Source of the DNA: Chimonanthus salicifolius
Taxonomy: Eukaryota > Streptophyta > Magnoliopsida > Laurales > Calycanthaceae
DNA: 64,000 bases
Reading direction: 5' to 3'
Assembly (NCBI GenBank): GCA_013350335.1
Contig: CM023539.1
Span: 38,116,631 to 38,180,630 of the forward strand
Shown: positions 59,491 through 64,000 of the stretch, in pieces
Layout: every line of letters starts with the position of its first letter
Position numbering within the stretch: the first letter of the stretch is position 1
Made by a program: the position numbers and the translations under genes
The notes under the pieces: generated by a model
What the model was told of the DNA's origin: nothing
What the model saw: the letters and a program-made list of their open reading frames with translations, nothing else
Database searches by the model: none

Positions 59491-62400
59491 AGGTATGTAT
59501 GATATACATTTCATGATATTTTATTTCCTCTTTATGAATATTATTATTGTCGTAAGAAATATCAAGTGATTCATGGTTCTTGGGACTGATGTATGATGGA
59601 TTGAAAATCATATATAATTTGGACGTATTATGATGTGAAACTAAGAAAATAAATAAAGAATTATCATGCCCAAATTCCATCCCATTATGAAAATTATCTA
59701 TCACATTTCACTTTTGATGGCGTTTTGAGTAAAAAGTTAATATGGCTGATTGTTGGCTGATGTAATTTTTTCTTTTTAATCCACAGCTGCACATTGCATG
59801 GATTTAATTAAGACTTAATAATGCTGACAGCAGTGGCCACTTTCTTTTTGAAAGTGAAGGATGAGGTAGAGTTTCCACTCATCTAAGTTCGTGAAATTTT
59901 GAAGTTCAATATACTAATGATTCTTTTATGGCATTTATCTTAATCTAAAGTAAATAAAATATAATTAAAATAAAATACAATTTCAACCACCTATTTCACT
60001 TGTATTAGATTGAATTATCAAAAAAAATCTCCTGTAAAGTCTAAATCAACTTTTATATGTTGACACGTCCTGAATTTCAAGACATAATTTAAATCTAATA
60101 CCCTTCTGTTACATCTCGAATTTCAAGACCTGACTTTGTTGAGGGGAAAATAGCCTAAATTTCTTTTTTCCTAATTCTCTAACATGATATTTTCCAATAA
60201 TAAAATATTTCTACCGAAATTTAGTAGAATTTCTTGACTTTGGAAAATGTTGAGTTAGACAACTAGAAAAAAAAATCTTAGACATTTTTTTTTAACATAG
60301 TAGTGTTACAGACAAGGACAATAGGGATATTGGTTGATATAGTCGATATATCAGCCGATATTCATTTTTATCATTTTTTTTAAAAAAAATGTTATCGGTT
60401 GTGGGCCTAGGCTGATATCTCAGCCTACATTCGCTCATATCAGGCAAATATTGGCCTAGATATTCATTAATATTGCTATCACGGGTAGAGGGTAGCTGAC
60501 TTGAGTTTTTAGAAATAAATTAAATATCTCAAATTTAACTATGTCTAAAGTTACTCGATAAATGAGGGTTACAGATGATTTCATATATCTGTGATTAGTC
60601 TCAGTGCCATATCGAGCAGAGAGATCATCAATACATGTCAAGAAGCACATGTTTTGTCTTTGCTAACAAAAGCAGAGTTTTAAATATCAAATTAACTATT
60701 TAAACTGATTTTGAATGGACTTCAAATCATACCCCATTATGCTAGTCTCAACCAACAAAACTTGATTAAAAATTAAATTTTAACTTCATTTAAAAAAAAA
60801 TTTAAACGTCTTTTCTTATCATATAAAATGACTCACTATCACTATAACTTGTCAATGTCTATTAATCTAAGTTCTAACCATTGACATTGTAAGTTAGACT
60901 AATATCAATGAGAATCAAATAGTTGGCCTATTAAAGGTAATTTGCCAATTCAATTATTACTTTAAATATATGAGATAAATAATATTAATGTTGATGATGA
61001 TCTTAATACAATCGGGACAGCTCTATGAGTAGGTTATCAAAAATCGACGACTTGTGATAATTAAGATTTTAAAGTTCAAAATCATAAAATTAAATCAATA
61101 AGATGAGTTGAATTTTATTTCGAATGTTATCGTTATTTTGTAATATCACAATTAAAGATGATCACTTACTCAAAGTTTTAATAAATTATTTTTGTAAATA
61201 GATATTTTCATAGTTTTAATATACGTAGGCGAATGCATTACCAGTGGATGGCAAAACAAATTTGAATCCGATAAAGGTTTGTGGCCTTATTTTCAAAGTT
61301 GGAAAGGTGGAAAGGTGTGTTTGCCATGCAAAGGAAATTCATGAATCTATGGAAGTATTTCACATTCTTGAAATATGCTTATGTGCAATATTTTTTTAAT
61401 AAAAATAAAATTTATATTAAATTTTTTATTATTATTTTTTGTGAATCTTCTTGTAGAAAATAATTTTAGCAACTTAATATTTTTTTTAAATCTGAAAAAT
61501 AATTTTTTAAAGGGAGAAGTTGGAAATCAATTTATGACTTGTGTTTTTTAAAGTTTGTGATCAAATTCATAGATTAATTATTGTCCAATCCAACCTATGA
61601 CCCAAGTTCTAGCCCAACTATCATATGTGACTCAAATCATGACCCATGACCTTATCCATAATCCAATTGACTTAGGTTGATTTGTAGGGCTGAAATCGGA
61701 TCGGGTCGGGTATTTTAAAACTCAACCCGACCCGAGTTACTAAAATATGGAACCCGACCCGATTTAACCAAACTTCTGGCTTGAACGTCTCGACGCGACC
61801 TGACTCAATCCGAATTTTGACCCGACCCGCATTTTGAACCCATTTTAGCCTAAATTTAACCTGGTTGGGTCGGGTCGGGTCGGGTTAACTTGAAAATCCC
61901 TCAACCCGATCCGACCCGAATTCAATGCGGGTTTTTGTCTTCTCAACCCGACCCAACCCGCTGACCTGACTTTCAAAACCCGACCCGAGTTTCATCCCTA
62001 TTGGCCGTTATTCAATCTATGATCCAACCCAATGCATGACTTATGGTCGACCTAACATGACCTATGATCCTGTGTATGACTAGAACTCATGGTCCAATCC
62101 ACCTGAATATGGTAACTATAATCTATAACTTAACCATAGCCTAGCCAAACCCACACCCCGTGCCTAAGTACTACTGGCCCAATAAACTAAGATAGCCTAA
62201 CCCATCTTATGAGTTTTTGGATTACATTGAGGTGGGTTAGGTCAAAAATTGATCTAATCATACTTTATTATACATTACCATTATAAGTAAAATATAAGAT
62301 GAATTAACTATACAATGCATTACAGATTTATTCTTATAAGTGTTATTAGTATTGTTTTTATTATTATTATTTTGATCATCCTTATTCTCATCATCATTAT

Positions 62401-64000
62401 CATTTCAATTAAAATGCAATCAAGTTACAACCAATGCCCCGTTCTCCTAACAATAGAATTTTTTTTATTGATTAATCATGGTGCAAACCCTTTTATTGTA
62501 CCTAAGAATAGAAATTGATAACCATGGAAAACAAGGGAATTAACATGTTACTTGAGTTTTTTATAACAAGGGACTTCAGACTCATGTTTTTGTCCATTTG
62601 TCATCAGTCTAAGTAGTGGAAAAATACGTTGTTCCTTATTATCAAAGATAAAAACAAAAATCTATAAATTTTATTTTCTAAAGAAAAAGGAAACCTTGAA
62701 AAAATCTGATTTCACAAAAATAGTTATGAAAACATGCCTTTTAAACGTCTTTGCATTTATAATTTAGGAATATAAGCAAAATTTTAAAATTATAATTTAA
62801 AATAAATATATACGTAAATTTTATATCTACTCATTTTTTTGACAAGAATCTATTTTTGAATTTGAAACCCTATTATTTTTTATGCAGGTTTAGGTATGGT
62901 CAAATTCAAACTGTCATTCTATTAATCTAAACTATATAGACAAGTGATTTGAAGATTAATATAATAAAGATAAAATACATAAAAGTCCAACTTTAATAGG
63001 TGCAAAAATAGGAAGCAAACATTCAAATTTGATATAATTTAGTATAACATAGTGATAGATTTTTACACTTAAATTTCAATTAATTTTAATTTGTGTAGAA
63101 TAAATACATCAAACGTATATAACACGTTCCTCAACTAGTATATATAAAAGCGATAATTTAAGATGTTCGTTAAATAAATATTGACCATTAGTCATTAAAC
63201 AATTATAATCTGCTTTCATTTTAACAATAAAAACCAGAACAGTTCATTCTAAAGAATGACTTAGTGAGTTTTCCATTACTAGTGCAAATAAATACGGGCT
63301 TCATGTAGATCATTGGTGGAGTCTCATTCCAAGGGAGAACTCCACCGTCTCACCACAAACATTTCTAACAGAAAGAGAGATTAAATGATAAAAAATTGTG
63401 ATTTTAAAAGATTTAGTCCACATTGATGTTAGTATTTAAAAATAGAAATACAATTATACAACAAATTATAAAGTGAAAAAAGAATGATCTTCTACTACTT
63501 TTTTTTTTAAATGTAAAGTACATTTTCTTACCTAGTAAGGATCAATGTCACAAATACCGTTCTCAGGATATTAATGGGAACCGATAATAACGAGATATTT
63601 TAAAAATCTTGAATTTTTATCGGAAATTTAACGGGAAAATCTCGCGAAAAATATAAATATTTAAAAAATAATAAAATAAATAAAAATAAATATTTCAAAT
63701 TTTGTGGTAGATTCAAATTATATTCACCAGTTAAAATAGTTTTTTTTTTTGTCTGTTTAGATTTATTCTGTTTTATGGATTAAAGTAGTTTTTTTTTTTT
63801 CAATTTATTTGTTCAGATGTTTTCTTTTATTTTTCATTAATTAGAGTTTTTATGAGACTTAAATTTTTTTTTGGAGATTAACTAATAATTAAACCATTCA
63901 AATACTCATTTTATAGTATAAATTTAGTGGTTATTGAAGTTAATTAAATATGCTTTTTAATAAATGAACGGATGGTTTTTAATATTAGTTTTTATATGTT
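59491..64000. other. A+T-rich gene-free DNA with degenerate short-word arrays
   Basis: No ORF with a domain. Word arrays: GATATNGGCNGATAT-like text at about 60320-60480; CCCGACCCGA / GGGTCGGGTC at about 61690-62000; and GATATTTTCGG-like text at about 63550-63640. The rest is simple A+T-rich sequence. Confidence 0.6.
61690..62000. repeat. Degenerate GGGTC/GACCC pentamer array with strand switch
   Basis: GGGTCGGGTC and AACCCGACCCGA words recur on alternating strands, the densest block being at about 61860-61890. No open frame. Similar words appear more weakly at 45000-45850. Confidence 0.85.

Noticed and set aside
1..64000. rRNA genes, complete tRNA genes, CRISPR arrays, bacterial operons
   Set aside because: None seen. 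tRNA-like boxes occur only in SINE-like repeats without a foldable acceptor stem, and the sequence is plant nuclear DNA.

Overview
The window is nuclear DNA of a flowering plant. The grounds are a split gene with canonical GT-AG introns that encodes a plastid RETICULATA-RELATED protein, plus plant-type Ty1/copia and Ty3/gypsy LTR elements, L1-like LINEs with RVT zinc-binding and RNase H tails, tRNA-derived SINEs and a Mutator-like MITE. The species cannot be named from sequence. Very long repeat-filled introns would suit a large-genome lineage such as a magnoliid or other early-diverging angiosperm, but that is inference.

Only one host gene is recognised: a RETICULATA-RELATED (RER3/RER4-like) gene on the minus strand. 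It starts at 33166 and runs past the left end of the window. Exon 1 (33166-32630), exon 2 (16749-16681), exon 3 (3109-2978), exon 4 (2539-2487), exon 5 (2359-2316) and exon 6 (1463-1322) can be placed by protein similarity and splice sites. The last exon(s) lie beyond position 1. Introns 1 and 2 are about 15.9 kb and 13.6 kb. Exons 4, 5 and 6 each carry a one-base indel that breaks the frame, so the copy is either a decaying gene or an assembly with uncorrected homopolymer errors.

Positions 1-33 kb are therefore mostly intron filled with transposons. Intron 2 (3110-16680) holds a LINE fragment (4965-5420), a long LTR (6318-11776) split by a LINE that is itself split by another insertion, a SINE inside a 50-bp inverted repeat (12190-12511), and a LINE with a 15-bp target duplication that carries a MITE (14348-16184). 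Intron 1 (16750-32629) holds a non-autonomous copia element (17429-19519) and a minus-strand copia (about 21132-32055). The latter is interrupted in gag by a plus-strand copia (24520-30334, target duplication GGTCC). Two short TG...CA elements of 155 and 178 bp, with snRNA-promoter-like USE and TATA motifs, have inserted into these copia elements. A related element lies at the left edge.

Upstream of the gene (33.2-64 kb) I see no further host gene. The region is a graveyard of LTR elements: a long LTR (34236-44802, TSD TTTTA) containing a 3.2-kb solo LTR and a second LTR; A+T-rich relics (44.8-47.4 kb); a LINE (47606-53056) split by a 3.8-kb TG...CA element (TSD GTGCT); gypsy LTR and pol remnants (53057-57716); a copia pol relic (57717-59095); and about 5 kb of gene-free A+T-rich DNA with degenerate short-word arrays.
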